Positions 1-10,794 are shown, numbered from the stretch's first letter. The stretch: DNA of 64,000 bases from Tretioscincus oriximinensis (GCA_022410635.1 JAJVDF010000003.1:4676052-4740051); one strand, 5' to 3'. A program made the numbers and translations. The notes: generated from the sequence alone by a model not told the origin.

Positions 1-95
1 TTCTGGATCTAGACTATTTCCTTGAAAAATTCCAGTCTTCTATGTCCATTAAAGGTCAAAACGTCTCATTTTTTATGTGGTAACCCTAGTTACAC
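1..95. mobile_element. Half copy of palindromic MITE family G
   Basis: Bases 48-91 (CCATTAAAGG ... GTGGTAACCCTAG) match one arm of the palindromic element seen complete at 38985-39170 and 39625-39785. Only the right arm lies here; the rest is outside the window or lost. Unclassified non-autonomous DNA transposon, no coding capacity. Confidence 0.5.
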
Positions 96-199
96 ATGTC
101 TCAGAACTGTGATTCATAGATGTGTTACATCTAATGTGCTGCAGATTTTTTGTAACTAATCTTTAAAATACATTCCTCACCCTGTGCAAACAGGATCAT

Positions 200-1310
200 A
201 GATAAAAATATTGCAAGTTGATCCTTTTGTTGTTGTTGTTTGCCTCCATTCTTGCATTTTGTTGCATAATTTGATGTTTGCCTTTCCTGTGGGCTTGTCG
301 ATGAAAGAATCCAGGCCTCATTAGCATGAACCCTCGTATTTCATCTTGGGTTTAAGATGGTGCTGGCATTATAGCCATGCCGTTGCTTGTTTCATATAAA
401 ACCTTCCATGGTTATGAAGCTATTTAATCTAAAGGAGCCTAATTAACACATGTTCACTGGGTGGGTGCCAGTCCTCTCTACAACATTAAAACCTAATTTG
501 TTATTATAATCCATGTTGCCCATGTGTTTGTAGGATAAAGATACACTGCTTTGCTCTTACGTAGTTGCAAGTTTAGTTTTGCTTCCCAATCAAAATAACA
601 AAAAAAATGGTTTGAATTATGTAATATCCATTTTATGAGCCTGGTAACAGTGCTGTTCAGAAAAGTCTACAGTATTTTTAATGGAAATATCGTAATCTGT
701 CATAAAACACAGTTGTTATTAATTTAAACAACAATGAAACCCAGTATGTAGTGCCAAGACAAAAGCAAGCAAAATAGTGAAATGTTATTTAATTAAGCAG
801 ACAATCTTAAAATATCAATTGCATTAGGACACTCCAGGTTGTTTAAAATGTAACTTGTGTAATATGAGATTATTTTCATGTATTTTTTATTATTTACTTA
901 CAACACAAAAGCCACACGTCACTTTCCATTTTTACAGTTATCAATGAAAAGGTACACCAAAGTCATTAAATTAGATTGTGCTGGAAGTACAGCTGCTTTT
1001 GTCTTCTTCCTTTACAACTCCTACTGTTTTCTCTGATCTATGATTTGCAAGCTGCTATTATTATTTGTGTTCTACAATTACTAGAAATGACACCTCCCTC
1101 TTCCCTAGCCTCAAGCTACAAGTCTAAAAATGAACAAAATGCTGTTTATTGTGACAGTCTGTGTTTTGCCTGTGGAAAAAATGACAGACTTTAGTACTGA
1201 CAGTCAGTTGCCTTGCTTAAAAAAAAGAAGAAGACTGGTTTCAAGTTTAGTAATCAGAAACAATCCATGATTCTGAACCTTATCTGAGCTATGTCTTGGA
1301 AAGGGGACCT
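200..1310. other. Repeat-free intergenic block
   Basis: No recognisable repeat or gene. The part at about 230-480 has mixed, non-degraded composition and could be conserved noncoding DNA; the remainder is A+T-rich. Reading frames here are short and without family resemblance. Only a cross-species alignment would tell whether any of it is constrained. Confidence 0.25.
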
Positions 1311-1319
1311 CTGTGCTAG

Positions 1320-1840
1320 TGTAAAGTAATGAATCATAGAATTGGAAGAGCCTTTCAGGATCATAGAAAAAATCATAGAGTTGGAAGGGTCTTTCAGGAT
1401 CATAGAAAGACTCATAGAGTTGGAAGGGTCTTTCGGAATCATAGAAAGAATCAGAGAGTTGGAAGGGTCTTTCAGGATCACAGAAAGAATTGGAAAATTG
1501 GAAGAGTCTTTCAGGATCATAGAAACAATCAGAGAGTTGGAAGGGACCTCCAGGGTTATGGGATGCAACCCTCTGCTCTATGAAAATTCATTAAACAACC
1601 CCAGATAGATGGCCACAGTTTGAAGATTTCCACTGAAGGAGAACACACGACCTCTTTAAGAACCTATTCCACTGGTTGATCACCCTTATTGTCAGAAATA
1701 TTTTTCTGATATTTCATTTGTAATGTCATCCAATTGAGGTTTCCTCCGGTTCGCCCATGGAATAGTGTTGACCCCTCTGCTCTGCAATGGCCCTTCGGTT
1801 ATCTTTCGGCATCTGTCATTACTCGTCCCAGACTTCTCTT
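1320..1840 (-). mobile_element. CR1 LINE 3' end, ATTCTATG-terminal class, antisense
   Basis: The segment from about 1569 onward reads, in antisense, as the 3' untranslated end of a CR1 LINE: CAACCCTCTGCTC, then CCACTGGTTGATCACCC, TTGTCAGAAA and TTTTCTGATATTT in the same order as other copies at 10.8, 20.1, 22.8, 31.0 and 42.2 kb. The terminal TCATAGAA octamer typical of avian-type CR1 is present. Its first part has been expanded into the array at 1332-1565. No ORF2 is retained. Confidence 0.8.
1332..1565. repeat. 39-bp tandem array made from a CR1 3' end
   Basis: The core GTTGGAAGGGTCTTTCAGGA recurs six times; the GGAAG of each unit starts at 1344, 1383, 1422, 1461, 1500 and 1539, an exact 39-bp period. 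Each unit is a CR1 3' terminus plus its octamer-like linker (ATCATAGAAAGA). Because 39 is a multiple of three, frames of about 84-104 codons stay open on both strands. They encode only repeats and are not genes. Confidence 0.85.
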
Positions 1841-1849
1841 TTGCATCAC

Positions 1850-1906
1850 TTTAAATAAGAACATAAGAGGAGCCCTGCTGAATCAGGCTAGACCCCACCT
1901 TCTTCT
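1850..1906 (-). mobile_element. CR1 3' end, TTCTTATG-terminal class, antisense
   Basis: AAATAAGAACATAAGAGGAG followed by CCCTGCTGAATCAGGC is the antisense terminus of the second CR1 class in this window (compare 46022 and 49870). Only about 55 bp remain before a T/A-rich stretch. Confidence 0.7.
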
Positions 1907-2828
1907 TTGCAGTTTTTTTTTAAAAAAAAAAATCCAAAGAACAAAGTGACCAACAATATTCACAAATGGTTTGGAGATTATCTTTGTGGCAGTCCTTGAG
2001 AAAAAAAAAACATATCTAAGCATCAGAGTCAGAATAAATGTGAAGTCAGGTAGGGCTGCTAATGGGAGTAATTACAGTGATTTGTGAATTGTGGGATCAT
2101 TTCCACTCGGCCATCTTGGGAGCATTTCGAAGGAATCAATGTGATAGTAAGGCTTGAGTTACTGAAATTTCTGCAAAAATACTCCAGAGCTTTCAGATTC
2201 TTGCAGTTAATTAGGCTTTAAAGAAAATTATGTTTGGAATGTACACAGCACAATCTCACACTTGCTTACTCAAAAGTAATCCCACTGTGTTCTGCAAGGC
2301 TTTTTCCCAAGGAACTATGCCCAGAATTTCTCCCTTGTCATGCAATTATGCCGTGTATATTGGAACAGATTTATAAACAAACCTCTTATAATTTTCCCAC
2401 GTCTTCTTGTAAACCTTTTCAAAAGCTGTAGATTCTGACTTTTTTTCTCACCCTCAGTTTCTTCTCATTTTATTTTTCTTTGTATTTCCCTATAGCCTCA
2501 TCTATGTTTTTAAATTGTAGTATTTTGCCACAGCAAAAAAGTCATAAGAGAAAGCATGTCCCAGAGGCAGAGTCACAGTAGTGCTTTTATCCCAGTTGCA
2601 GGATTTGCAAGGATGCAAACTGGACACACCCATGAACCTTGGGCTTGAACCAGAANCAAGTTGAACACCTCAAATTACAGCTTCTTGTGTATCTTTGATC
2701 TGACAGGCAATTCTGTTAGCTGGCATTAAGGGATCCCATGTGACAGCTATTTAGTCAAAGGATAGGACTCCGTGAGAGACAGAGACAAAGCACTCAAAAG
2801 GGTGGGAGCTTCAAGACAAAGCAGAGTG
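1907..2828. other. Intergenic, nothing recognised
   Basis: A poly-T/poly-A junction near 1913-1931 opens the stretch. The rest is A+T-rich sequence with one N at 2656 and no repeat or coding signal that I recognise. Confidence 0.3.
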
Positions 2829-2835
2829 TGAGAAG

Positions 2836-3092
2836 TGAGAGCACAGTGGTACAGAGGTTAAGAAACCATCTTTCAATCGAGAGGCCCATTCTCAAAGCCC
2901 TGTATCAGCCATTGAGAAGGGTGAGCGCCCTCAGCTGTTTTTAAGCCATTAGTTGCAATTAGATAAATAAGTTCCACCACAACATGGTGAGGAACATAGA
3001 ATGTAAGCCTTGGGGAGAAAAATAGTTTGTAAGCCGCTTTGAGTCCCTTTGGATGTGAAAAACAGTATACAAAAACCAAGTACTTCTTCTTA
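2836..3092 (+). mobile_element. tRNA-headed SINE, second head type
   Basis: An RNA-polymerase-III style head (ACAGTGGTACAGAGGTTAAG, then CTCAAAGCCCTGTATCAGCC) leads into a body with AGTTGCAATTAG and TGTAAGCCTTGGGGAGAAA. The tail is TTGTAAGCCGCTTTGAGTCC, GTATACAAAAACCAA and CTTCTTCTT. The tail is the one used by the 8072 SINE; head and body differ. Four other copies (3609, 6827, 37562, 43605) share head and body. Confidence 0.75.
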
Positions 3093-3477
3093 GGAAAGCA
3101 GTAATGAAAGTGGCAGCTTCAAAGGATTAGGAGCTGCACATCTTCTCCCAGATGGAACAGCCCTAGAAAGCAGCCCAAGTGGAAAGAAAAGAGGCTGCGT
3201 CACCTGGCAACAGGCTACCTTTGCGGAAACTTGGATTAAAACTTAGGGGCCGTGAAGACTGTTTCTGTATCAAAGACCCTGGTCACACCTTTACTCTTAA
3301 ACCTTCTTCAATTCATCTTCAGTCCTGCAGAATGAGCTTAATCCATTTTGTTTTCCAGAGTATTCTGTTTTCTTTGGAACTTTGCATCTAAATTTCAATT
3401 CAGTTTGAGTCCATCTTCAGAATGGAAAAAAAAATACATGAGCAAAATGAACAGTAATTTTCTTTCAAAGGAGCTAG

Positions 3478-3550
3478 CAGGACTTTGAGACTAACTTGCG
3501 AAAAGTGGTTGGCATAAGCTTTCGTAGACACGTCTACTTCTTCAGATGCT
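3478..3550 (-). mobile_element. Half copy of palindromic repeat family F
   Basis: GGACTTTGAGACTAACTTGC ... GCATAAGCTTTCGTAGACAC ... CTACTTCTTCAGATGC is the reverse-complement arm of the repeat described at 48105 and 36448. A short non-coding element, unclassified. Confidence 0.6.
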
Positions 3551-3608
3551 CAGAAAGAAAGTAATTTTCTTTCTTCATTGTCTAATTCAAGGGAGTTAGA
3601 GATTGCCA

Positions 3609-3882
3609 AAAGAAGAAGAACTAGTTCTTATACACTACATTTCTCCCCTTTCAAAGGGACACAAAGTGGCTAACAAGGGTATTTTACCTGAAGGCTTACA
3701 TTCTATCTTCCCCATCAGGCTGTGGTGGTTCCCATTTATCTACTTGCAGTCAGTTGCAATTTCTTGCAATTCTTGCTTTTGAATAGCTGGGTTGGCTAGA
3801 GCTACAGGCTAGGAGCGCTCACCCCTCCCCACATTCAACACAGGGCTTCAAAACCCGCTCTCTCAGATGAGAGATGGCTGGA
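3609..3882 (-). mobile_element. tRNA-headed SINE, second head type, antisense
   Basis: Begins with the antisense tail AGAAGAAGAA, TTCTTATACACTACATTTC, AAAGGGACACAAAGTGGC. It continues through the body (GGTGGTTCCCATTTATCTAC, ACTTGCAGTCAGTTGCAAT, AGCTGGGTTGGCTAGAGC) into the antisense head GGGCTTCAAAACCCGC, the internal B-box region. The body matches the 43605 copy almost throughout. Confidence 0.8.
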
Positions 3883-4019
3883 ACTTAGAATGACATCTTA
3901 GAATTATAAATGTATTGCTATTATTGTACCATATTGCTATTATTGTGCCGTAAAAAACATTATCATTATTGTTGTTGTTGTTGTTAATTATTTTCTGATG
4001 GATTCTTTCATGCTATAAG

Positions 4020-4879
4020 TGGACTAAAATTGGGTTAAAAGCTAGGTGTGACCAGGACCCAAATGTCTTATTTTTATAATTCTCTTTCTACATACTTACT
4101 ATTGGAGTGTAAGGGACATGTAAATCAAGTTTTTATTAGATTCAGAGCAAGCTTGGGTTGGAAGGGATTCTAAACTAATTTTAGACAAAATTATTGCTTT
4201 AGGAGACACATTCTAACTAGTTGTGGGATGCATATAAATGCTTTTGATTAGTTTACTCTAAATCTGATACAAGAGCTTTACAGCTTTCAGATTCCTGAAT
4301 GATTAAAGGGGTGATCCGTATAATTGGAAATTTATAGTTTCCACCAGTTATATTGTAGGCTATATTTAACTCTCCTCCTGACATCTCACACGGATTGAAA
4401 GAAGAACTGACGTAAGTTAGTTCATCTTATATTTTCTGAATTCACACCCAAAGGTATAAAGGCCTGGTGGTTCAAATTCTGCCAAAAGAAATCTGGATTA
4501 AAAGCAACAAGATGGCTGTGTGAGCTTTTCATTGGCTGTTACGGGAAGTGTCTGGCAAAACTAGTAGCCAAATAATTTTATATATGTATGCACTTATTCA
4601 TATTCCACGTAAACCCAGGGTGTCAGAGCAGATAATGCTGGCTTTTGGTTGAAGAAATACAGTATCTCTCACATCCCCATTTTCAGGTTCTTTCTCTTCT
4701 TCTTAATACATCAATTTCTATCTTGTTTTTAAGGCATCCCAAACAAAAGATAAAGCCAAGACTTTCACTTGTTAGTCTCCAAAGTGCCACAAGCCCCCCT
4801 TGCTGGACTTTCAAAACTTTCATCTGTTATTGGCTCCCTGCAAATGGCATTTCAAGATACTTGCCTATTGCTCTAACAT
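4020..4879. other. Intergenic, nothing recognised
   Basis: Repeat-free by eye. An 89-codon frame at 4645-4914 runs into the CR1 fragment that follows and has no family resemblance, so it is not called. Confidence 0.25.
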
Positions 4880-5270
4880 GGAGACAAGATCGAGTTATCT
4901 ATCGTAGTATCTAAGTCTGTCTAACCTTGTCTTAAAGCTATTCAGGCTGCTAGCTATCACTACATTTACTGAAAGTAAATGCCATAGAATTTAGGCTGAC
5001 CAGATGACCCCTTTTGGGGGGTGGGTTTGAAAACCCGGTTTTGGGATGCCTCCCAGTTTTTTCTGAGGAAAATCTTTTCAAAAAAAGTTTTTTTCTTGAA
5101 AAATGTTTTGTTTTTTAATTATTTTTCTCAGAAAAAATTGGGAGGTACCCCAGAAACGGGTTTTCAACCCCCCAAAAGGAGTCATCTGCTCAGCCTACCA
5201 TAGATCAATGACACTCTGGATGAAAAAAGTCTTTTGCTCATCTGGTCCTTGTGTGGTAGAGAATAATTAT
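4880..5270 (-). mobile_element. CR1 fragment, antisense, interrupted by a MITE
   Basis: TTGTCTTAAAGCTATTCAGGCTGCTAGC and AAATGCCATAGA are the antisense ORF2-end/3' region also seen at 50110-50170. After the MITE at 4992-5197 the CR1 resumes with CCATAGATCAATGACACTCTGGATGAAAAA. CR1 sequence on both sides in correct order shows that the MITE came later. Confidence 0.75.
4992..5197. mobile_element. hAT-like palindromic MITE, copy 1
   Basis: Starts TAGGCTGACCAGATGACCCC and ends GGAGTCATCTGCTCAGCCTA. The arms are near-perfect inverted repeats across GGGTTTGAAAACCCGGTTTT and CCCAGTTTTTTCTGAGG, leaving only a short T/A-rich loop. Flanks CCATAGAA(TT) and CCATAGAT suggest an 8-bp target duplication with slight decay. 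No coding capacity. The 8-bp duplication points to hAT, but the superfamily is inferred. Confidence 0.75.
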
Positions 5271-5689
5271 AATACTAATTCTTCAAAAGACTATTGAAAT
5301 CTATTCAGGCACATGCACCAGAAGAAAAACTGATAGAGCTTATGGTGTTTGGCTGCCAAAACAACAAACAGAATTTGCTGTGGCAGTCATTTGGGTCACA
5401 GATTCAGCCCACCTGGTGTGCAAAAATATACACTGTATTAAAGTGTTCTCGATAACAACTCTGCTTATACATACATGACAGTGACAAGAGGTCACTCACT
5501 AAATAGTGAAGATAACAGAGCTTAGAATACATCTTTCCTTCCCTATGTACTGCAGGAATGGATGAAGCTGTCCTGAATTGATGGAAATTAGAATTGCTAG
5601 ATAGTCCAGAGTTGTACAATAAATGGGAATTAGTCCAAGCAATTAGCAGGAACTGATCATTCACAAAGCTAGTAGTACCCATTTGTTCC

Positions 5690-5744
5690 AAAAATCATAG
5701 AAGGACTAGAAGAAATGGGATGAAACTGCAAAGGAGTACATATT
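5690..5744 (+). mobile_element. CR1 ATTCTATG-class fragment
   Basis: GAAGGACTAGAAGAAATGGG ATGAAACTGCAAAGG matches the sense-strand segment at 49103-49140. Only about 55 bp survive before an antisense CR1 of the other class. Confidence 0.5.
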
Positions 5745-6032
5745 AAACTAAGAGGCGCCCTGATGAATAGGGCCATAGACCATTTAGTCCAACTTTCCAT
5801 CTCCCACTATGCCCCTGAGCATCTGAACCAGAAGAAAGCAAAGACTCCACCTGGTTTGCACTCTCTGCTCTCTCCATCACAATGGCAGTATCAAGACAGG
5901 CTTCCTAGTAGCTATTAATATACTTGGCTTCCATAAACTGGTCTACCCATAAATCTATCCAGACTGCTAGTTTCTGTCCTAACTCTTCTGGCCACCAGCT
6001 TCAAGGGATGCCCTATGGCTCTAGTGTTGTAT
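5745..6032 (-). mobile_element. CR1 3' region, TTCTTATG class, antisense
   Basis: In antisense order: AACTAAGAGGCGCCCTGATG, the GGGCCATAGACCATTTAGTCC line, GCATCTGAACCAGAAGAAAGCAAAG, then CTGGTCTACCCATAAATC and TCTAGTGTTGTATG. This is the same order as the long copy at 49870-50270. Non-coding remnant. Confidence 0.75.
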
Positions 6033-6084
6033 GATTAGATACCAGAAAGAGTGATTAATAAGTTGCCAAGAAGGGGATGAGGGT

Positions 6085-6225
6085 TTTTTGGGTGGAAGTT
6101 AGCAAATAAAGGCTGGACAAATATCCATCAGGGATGGTTTAGTTAATTCTGCATTGAGCAGGGGGTTGAACTTAATGACCCTGAAGGTCCCTTTCAACTT
6201 TATCATTCTAAGATTCATATGTTCA
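6085..6225 (+). mobile_element. CR1 3' end, ATTCTATG class
   Basis: Sense 3' end: ATAAAGGCTGGACAAATATCC, GGGATGGTTTAGTTAATTC, TGAGCAGGGGGTTGAACTTAATGACC and CTTTATCATTCTAAGATTC. The last segment is the degenerate terminal octamer. Confidence 0.75.
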
Positions 6226-6324
6226 AAATATTTGGCATGGATTGCTTTTTACCATTCCACAATCAGTCCACTAACTCCACAATCAACCAACTCCACTAGT
6301 TGAAAGCAACTATTCACTAATGTA

Positions 6325-6545
6325 GAGAGCCATTCTGGCAAGAGCCATTCTGGTCTTGAGGACAGAGTGTTGAATTCTTAGGTNATGTGCCAATTTGATT
6401 CCACGCTTCATCATGAAGCCTGCTGGGTGACAATGCTGGCTAGTCACAATTCTTTGTAGCTCTGTCAGCCCCACCTATTCCATAAGGTATCTGTTGCGCA
6501 GAGAAAAACAGAAAGTGATGCAGGCCACCTTGGATCCCTCCAAGT
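6325..6545 (+). mobile_element. Squamate (Sauria-type) tRNA-derived SINE
   Basis: AGAGCCATTCTGG is duplicated at the 5' edge. Then come TTTGATTCCACGCTTC (decayed B box), GAAGCCTGCTGGGTGACAATGCTGGC, TAGTCACAATTCT, CAGCCCCACCTATTC and GGTATCTGTTGCGCAGAGAA. The characteristic 3' stem is mostly missing. One N at 6384. Confidence 0.75.
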
Positions 6546-6826
6546 TGAGAAAACAGATCTTGCCCTCATTGTTAGCGGGCAAGCAAGCAATTTGCTTTGT
6601 AATTTTTCTCACTATAATTAAGCCTTTATTTAACCCACCTCTTTTGATTGCCTCATCTTAGTTTCAGGCAACCAGCCAAATTAAATTTGCTATGTCAGTG
6701 GGTTACAGTATGCTTCATATAGGTCCAAAACTTACAAAACATAAAAAGTATAAAAGTGAAACATACTACATATAAATATCAATTAGATAGCAGTATGAAA
6801 ATTTAGCTGCCGAAATATACATATTT

Positions 6827-7092
6827 AGAAGAAGAAGAAGAGTCTAGGGACTCAGAGAACTTTACAAGGTTATTTTTTGCCTGAAGGCTTACATCTATTC
6901 TATCTTTCCTACCACATTCTGGTGGTACGTATTAATCTACTTGGAAATGTCTTCGCTTTCAAACAAGGTGGGCTGAAGCTTAGGCTAATGGCGACATTCA
7001 ATCCATTTCCAGGACCAATCCATGTGCCTGAAACTCACGATCTCTGTTGAAACAACAAAGTTCATAACCACTTGCACCACCTCACCAGGGAA
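6827..7092 (-). mobile_element. tRNA-headed SINE, second head type, antisense
   Basis: AGAAGAAGAAGAAGAG, GGGACTCAGAGAACTTTACAAGG, TGCCTGAAGGCTTACATCT, GGTGGTACGTATTAATCTAC and AGGTGGGCTGAAGCTTAGGC follow the order of the 37562 copy. The head (CTGTTGAAACAACAAAGTTC ... ACCACTTGC) is more diverged. Confidence 0.65.
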
Positions 7093-7199
7093 AACTGATA
7101 TCCAGCCATAGTCATAGAAGTCATTTAAAATTCTCTCACACAAATCATCACCCATTTTCTCCTTTTCAAAAACAGTTTCACAACTATCTCAATTTTTAA

Positions 7200-8070
7200 T
7201 GAATGAATTTTACTTTTTTATTGATAGTGTTAGTAATTCCATCCATTCCAGGTGTGTTCATTATGATAGATGATTATTGTGCAAAAGGATGACACAATCA
7301 CCATCCAGGAGTAATGAGGCACCTACGTATGGGAGAGAGCTAGAAGTAAACAATCTATATATTTTATGTCTTCATTTACATAAATAAGCAGAAAAGGTAA
7401 TTAAGGTTATTTTTACTAATGGGAGTCAATAACAGAGGTCATTTTGTCTTAATTACAAAAATAATTGAGTTGAGTCTTTTCTTATGTATTTATCAGGTAT
7501 AAACAAAATAAGAATGAAGGGATTTTTTTAAATCTTTTCAGTTAAAAACTAAATTTAATTTAAAATTTAAAAAGAATAAGTATTTATCTTAAGGAATAGC
7601 TCCCAAAGTCTTCCATTCATACTAAAGGAATTAGGCTATGTGAACAAGATGCACACGTGCTAAATGCTTTTTCAGTAGTCAACCCGCAATAATCACCATT
7701 TTGCCTGAAATAAACTATTGCTCAGATATTCAGGCATCATTCTGGAGAACCCCCGTATTCTCACGACTTTATCCGTGTGCACAAATTAGACATCAGATAA
7801 TAAAACAATCGAGAACACAACAGTTGGTTCTATTGGCTGTTGTAAGTAAAAAAAATTATCTGACTGCACTGCGATGAGATCAATGAGCTATGTTACGGAA
7901 CTAGGCCATTGGTCACGGAATATACATGTTTGGTATACACTGACACACGATTGCTATATTCCAGATTATGGCATTGTTAGCGGTTTTTAAATCATGGTGT
8001 GCATCTGCCCTTAGTCTTCTCTCACGCACACTGTACTTTAAACAAGATGTTGCAGTAAACAGCCTATTTA
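7200..8070. other. Repeat-free block, possible conserved noncoding DNA
   Basis: About 870 bp with no recognised transposon. It includes many homeodomain-like TAATTA cores (for example around 7395-7470) and non-degraded sequence. Suggestive of noncoding constraint but unproven from one sequence. Confidence 0.25.
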
Positions 8071-8071
8071 T

Positions 8072-8252
8072 AGAGCCAGTCTGGTGTAGCGGTTAGAATA
8101 TCAGACACTCATGTGGAAGTTTTCCGGTTCAAATCTGCACTCCTCCACAAAAGCCAGCTAGGTGACTATGGGCTCGTCACAGGGCTCTCTCAGCCCCTGA
8201 TTCTCTTTGGGTTGAGAAAAAACGGTATAAAAATCAATTCTTCTTCTTTTTC
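8072..8252 (+). mobile_element. Squamate (Sauria-type) tRNA-derived SINE, nearly complete
   Basis: Starts AGAGCCAGTCTGGTGTAGCGG with an A-box-like TGTAGCGGTTAGAA. The B box GGTTCAAATC is at 8126-8135. Then follow CACTCCTCCACAAAAGCCAGC, GGTGACTATGGGCTCGTCAC and CTCTCTCAGCCCC, with the tail TTTGGGTTGAGAAAA, CGGTATAAAAATCAATTC and TTCTTCTT. In known Sauria SINEs the tRNA-like part drives transcription and the tail is borrowed from a partner LINE. This copy lost part of the body before the tail. Confidence 0.85.
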
Positions 8253-8377
8253 TACTCGGATGGTTTTCATCAGTTTAGATTATTCATGAAAATCAAGTTT
8301 ATCCATTTTAGTTCTGATTGTAGCAGGACCATTTCTTAGAAATTGCAAGCAGAATAACCTGTTTGATTCATGTCTTT

Positions 8378-8503
8378 TAGTGAGTTCTCTTTTGGTGGAA
8401 GTTTACAAATGGAAGCTGGGCATGGTCTGGGATGTGTTAGTAATCCTACATTTACAAGGGGGCTGAACATGACCCTGGAGGTCTAACTCTGTGATTCTTT
8501 ATT
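8378..8503 (+). mobile_element. CR1 3' end, ATTCTATG class
   Basis: GGAAGTTTACAAATGGAAGC, GGTCTGGGATGTGTTAGTAATCC, GGGGGCTGAACATGACCCTGGAGG and CTCTGTGATTCTTTATTCT give the sense 3' end with the terminal octamer. Confidence 0.75.
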
Positions 8504-8679
8504 CTAGTGGGTCTTTTCCTTGTGTGGTCCATTGGTCACTAGAAGAGCAGATTGCTGGACTAGATGGTCCATGGGCCTAATCAGGTGAGATGTTTCTTGT
8601 GGAATAGTAAGGCTAATTGTGAGAGGAAAAGAAGAGGTGGAACTCGCATTGTAGCTTTTAAAATTCATCTCATGTCCTA

Positions 8680-9062
8680 TGTTCTATGGATGCAAACCAT
8701 GTCTTATAATGAACAATTAAAGGATCTAGGGATGTTAAGTCTGCAAAGGAGGAGAGAGGAGACATGATAGCTGCCTACAAATATGTGGGGTTGTTATAGT
8801 GCAAAGGGATCATCCCTCATTGGCACAAGGAAGGACTGCAAGCAATGGGATAAAACTTCAAAGGAAGAGATACAAATTAGATATCAGAAAAAGCTTTCTG
8901 ACAGTAAGGGTGACAGTAGGTTACCAGAGAAGAGGGTGAATTCTCCTTTCATGGCAGTGAGCACTCCATCTCCTTTATTAATCTATATGGGATGATTTAG
9001 TGAATCCTGCTTTAAGTAGATGATTGGACCCAACATCTTGGAGGTCCCTTTCAACACTATGA
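8680..9062 (+). mobile_element. CR1 ORF2-end and 3' region, ATTCTATG class
   Basis: GGGATGTTAAGTCTGCAAAGG AGGAGAGAGGAGACATGATAG encodes the CR1 end motif (LGMLSLQRRRE). Next come GCCTACAAATATGTGGGG, GGAAGGACTGCAAGCAATGGG, AAAGCTTTCTGACAGTAAGGG and GATTGGACCCAACATCTTGGAGG, ending CACTATGATTATTTGG. The coding part stops at TGA 8765. A 5'-truncated remnant. Confidence 0.8.
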
Positions 9063-9069
9063 TTATTTG

Positions 9070-9385
9070 GATGTTCCCGCACAGCACTTGTTTATTCCAG
9101 AACTTCCCAGTTTTCAGGTTTTAATGAACCTCATTCATACCTTTACTGAGTTTTGTCATTCCATCACTTCCTGACATGAAATTTCCAACGCATATTACAC
9201 ACTCTCCTGTCAGTCATTTTGTTTGTTGCTTGTTCAGAGGAAGTCCAATAGTCCCTATTCCCAAATACTATTGGATAGTTTCTTGTCAATTTCAAATTCC
9301 TTTGACTCCTCCCCTCACAGACTATCCATACATCAAAGCCTCTGCACAACAACCCTATATGTTGCCAGTTTATATAATAAACCGG
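9070..9385. mobile_element. Unclassified interspersed repeat family I, copy 1
   Basis: GCACAGCACTTGTTTATTCCAGAA, TGAACCTCATTCATACCTTTA, CTGAGTTTTGT, TGTCAGTCATTTTGTTTG and CAGAGGAAGTCCA recur in the same order at 13305-13520. CTATCCATACATCAAAGCCTC near 9320 resembles 38312-38335. Probably a non-autonomous element, but no terminal structure is visible. Confidence 0.5.
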
Positions 9386-9479
9386 TGAGGCAAATGCCAC
9401 AGAAATTTGACCCTCTCTGGATACAGCTTATGGTGTGAAGACCAAGTTCTCAATGGATTGAGAAAACTGCAATCGCTGA

Positions 9480-10310
9480 TTACAGAATTTTGTAATTGGA
9501 ATAGAATTATACTTAACTCTTACTTTACAAAGAAAGAAGATAAACTGCACCTGGGATGAAGATTTTCAGTGCAGACAAGAATATTGTAATATACCAATTA
9601 AATGTTTTCTTTTTCCTTTTCCTTTTAAATACACTTTACAGATTGATTCATTTTGATCTGAATGCAATCTCTTTGGAAAAGTATCCAACACATCATTTCA
9701 GGCAGTTCAAATGAAATCTATATGATGTATAGCAAAGGTCAGAAATGTGAATAATATATTAAGCTATATGGGAATACTATGGAAATTATTAAAATATCTT
9801 TATATAACTTGAGATGAATCGTCACCTATTCTTTCAAATTTTGGTTCAGTCATTTTACATTTGAAAGTGCAAAAAGGAAAGGTTCTACAGGAGGATATAA
9901 ACTTAAGCCTTTTTATTATTTTGGAATAAGAGGTAAAGGAGAGGTAAAATGAGGAATAGATGTCATTAGATGTTTCAACTCTATCATAGTATTTGGTTTC
10001 CAGCACTCATGGCTGCTTCCATCTTTTCTGAATTTTTTTTTTTGCCATGCTAGCTTGCTTACTTACTTACTTGTACTTTTAGTTGCATTAAAAAGGCCCT
10101 TTTTGTGTTAGAATCCAAGGGACTACAAGACACACACACACCCCTTGATACATATTTTGGACTTAACCAAGAACAGCTATTGGTTTGCAATCAAGGAACA
10201 TGTTTTGTCCTAGCCTAGAGATCCTTGAACATTCAGAATTATCCTACCAGGATCAAAATGGATGATAATTCAAATTTAAAAATGCAAGCAGGCAAATGTC
10301 TATCTAAATG
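9480..10310. other. Intergenic, nothing recognised
   Basis: A+T-rich unique sequence with short runs, including CTTACTTACTTACTTG near 10055 and (CA)n near 10130. No gene signal. Confidence 0.3.
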
Positions 10311-10311
10311 T

Positions 10312-10670
10312 CTTAAGGTGGATTGCAATAAAAGTTCATAAAACAGAATAGAACAATTAAAAATACTAACAGTTCCTTCAAGGAGAGGGGAACTTTGGCT
10401 CATTCAGAGGTGAGGGTGTCTGAACATGTGCAGCATTGGTGTCGGGGGGGGGGGGGAGATCATTCCACAATCTGAGGGTTATCACAGTGAAGGTCCTCCC
10501 AAATGTCTACTCACTCTTGGTAGTGAATGGGCAGCCGGTGCAGTAATGTGTATCCAACTAGTCAGCAGCCTAGTTGCGGTATTCTATACCAGCTGTAGCT
10601 TCCAAACTTCTTCATGAGTAGCCCCATGTAAAGTGCATTACAATAGTCCAGTTTGGAAGTTTCCAGAGTA
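10312..10670 (-). mobile_element. LINE 3' fragment (L2/CR1-like), antisense
   Basis: ATTACAATAGTCCAGTTTGGAAG, AGTGAATGGGCAGCCGGTGCAG, TCATTCCACAATCTGAGGG and AAAATACTAACAGTTCC appear in antisense order typical of a widespread vertebrate LINE 3' region. A G homopolymer of 13 at 10444-10456 interrupts it. Family assignment is tentative. Confidence 0.45.
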
Positions 10671-10794
10671 TGTAACAAGACAGTAGTAGCTGGCAACTGC
10701 ATGCACAATCAGAAATATTGTGTAAATATTTGTTGTACTTTTTTGAGTCCCTAATCACATAGAAAGTCTTTCTGAGGACCCAATGCTTTTGAGG

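Noticed and set aside
1254..1608. Three overlapping 84-104 codon repeat-protein frames, or a CRISPR-like array
   Set aside because: The repeat has a 39-bp period derived from a CR1 3' end, with no distinct spacers; frames stay open only because 39 is divisible by three.
8072..8145. Possible tRNA gene in the SINE head
   Set aside because: Part of a SINE; no complete cloverleaf.
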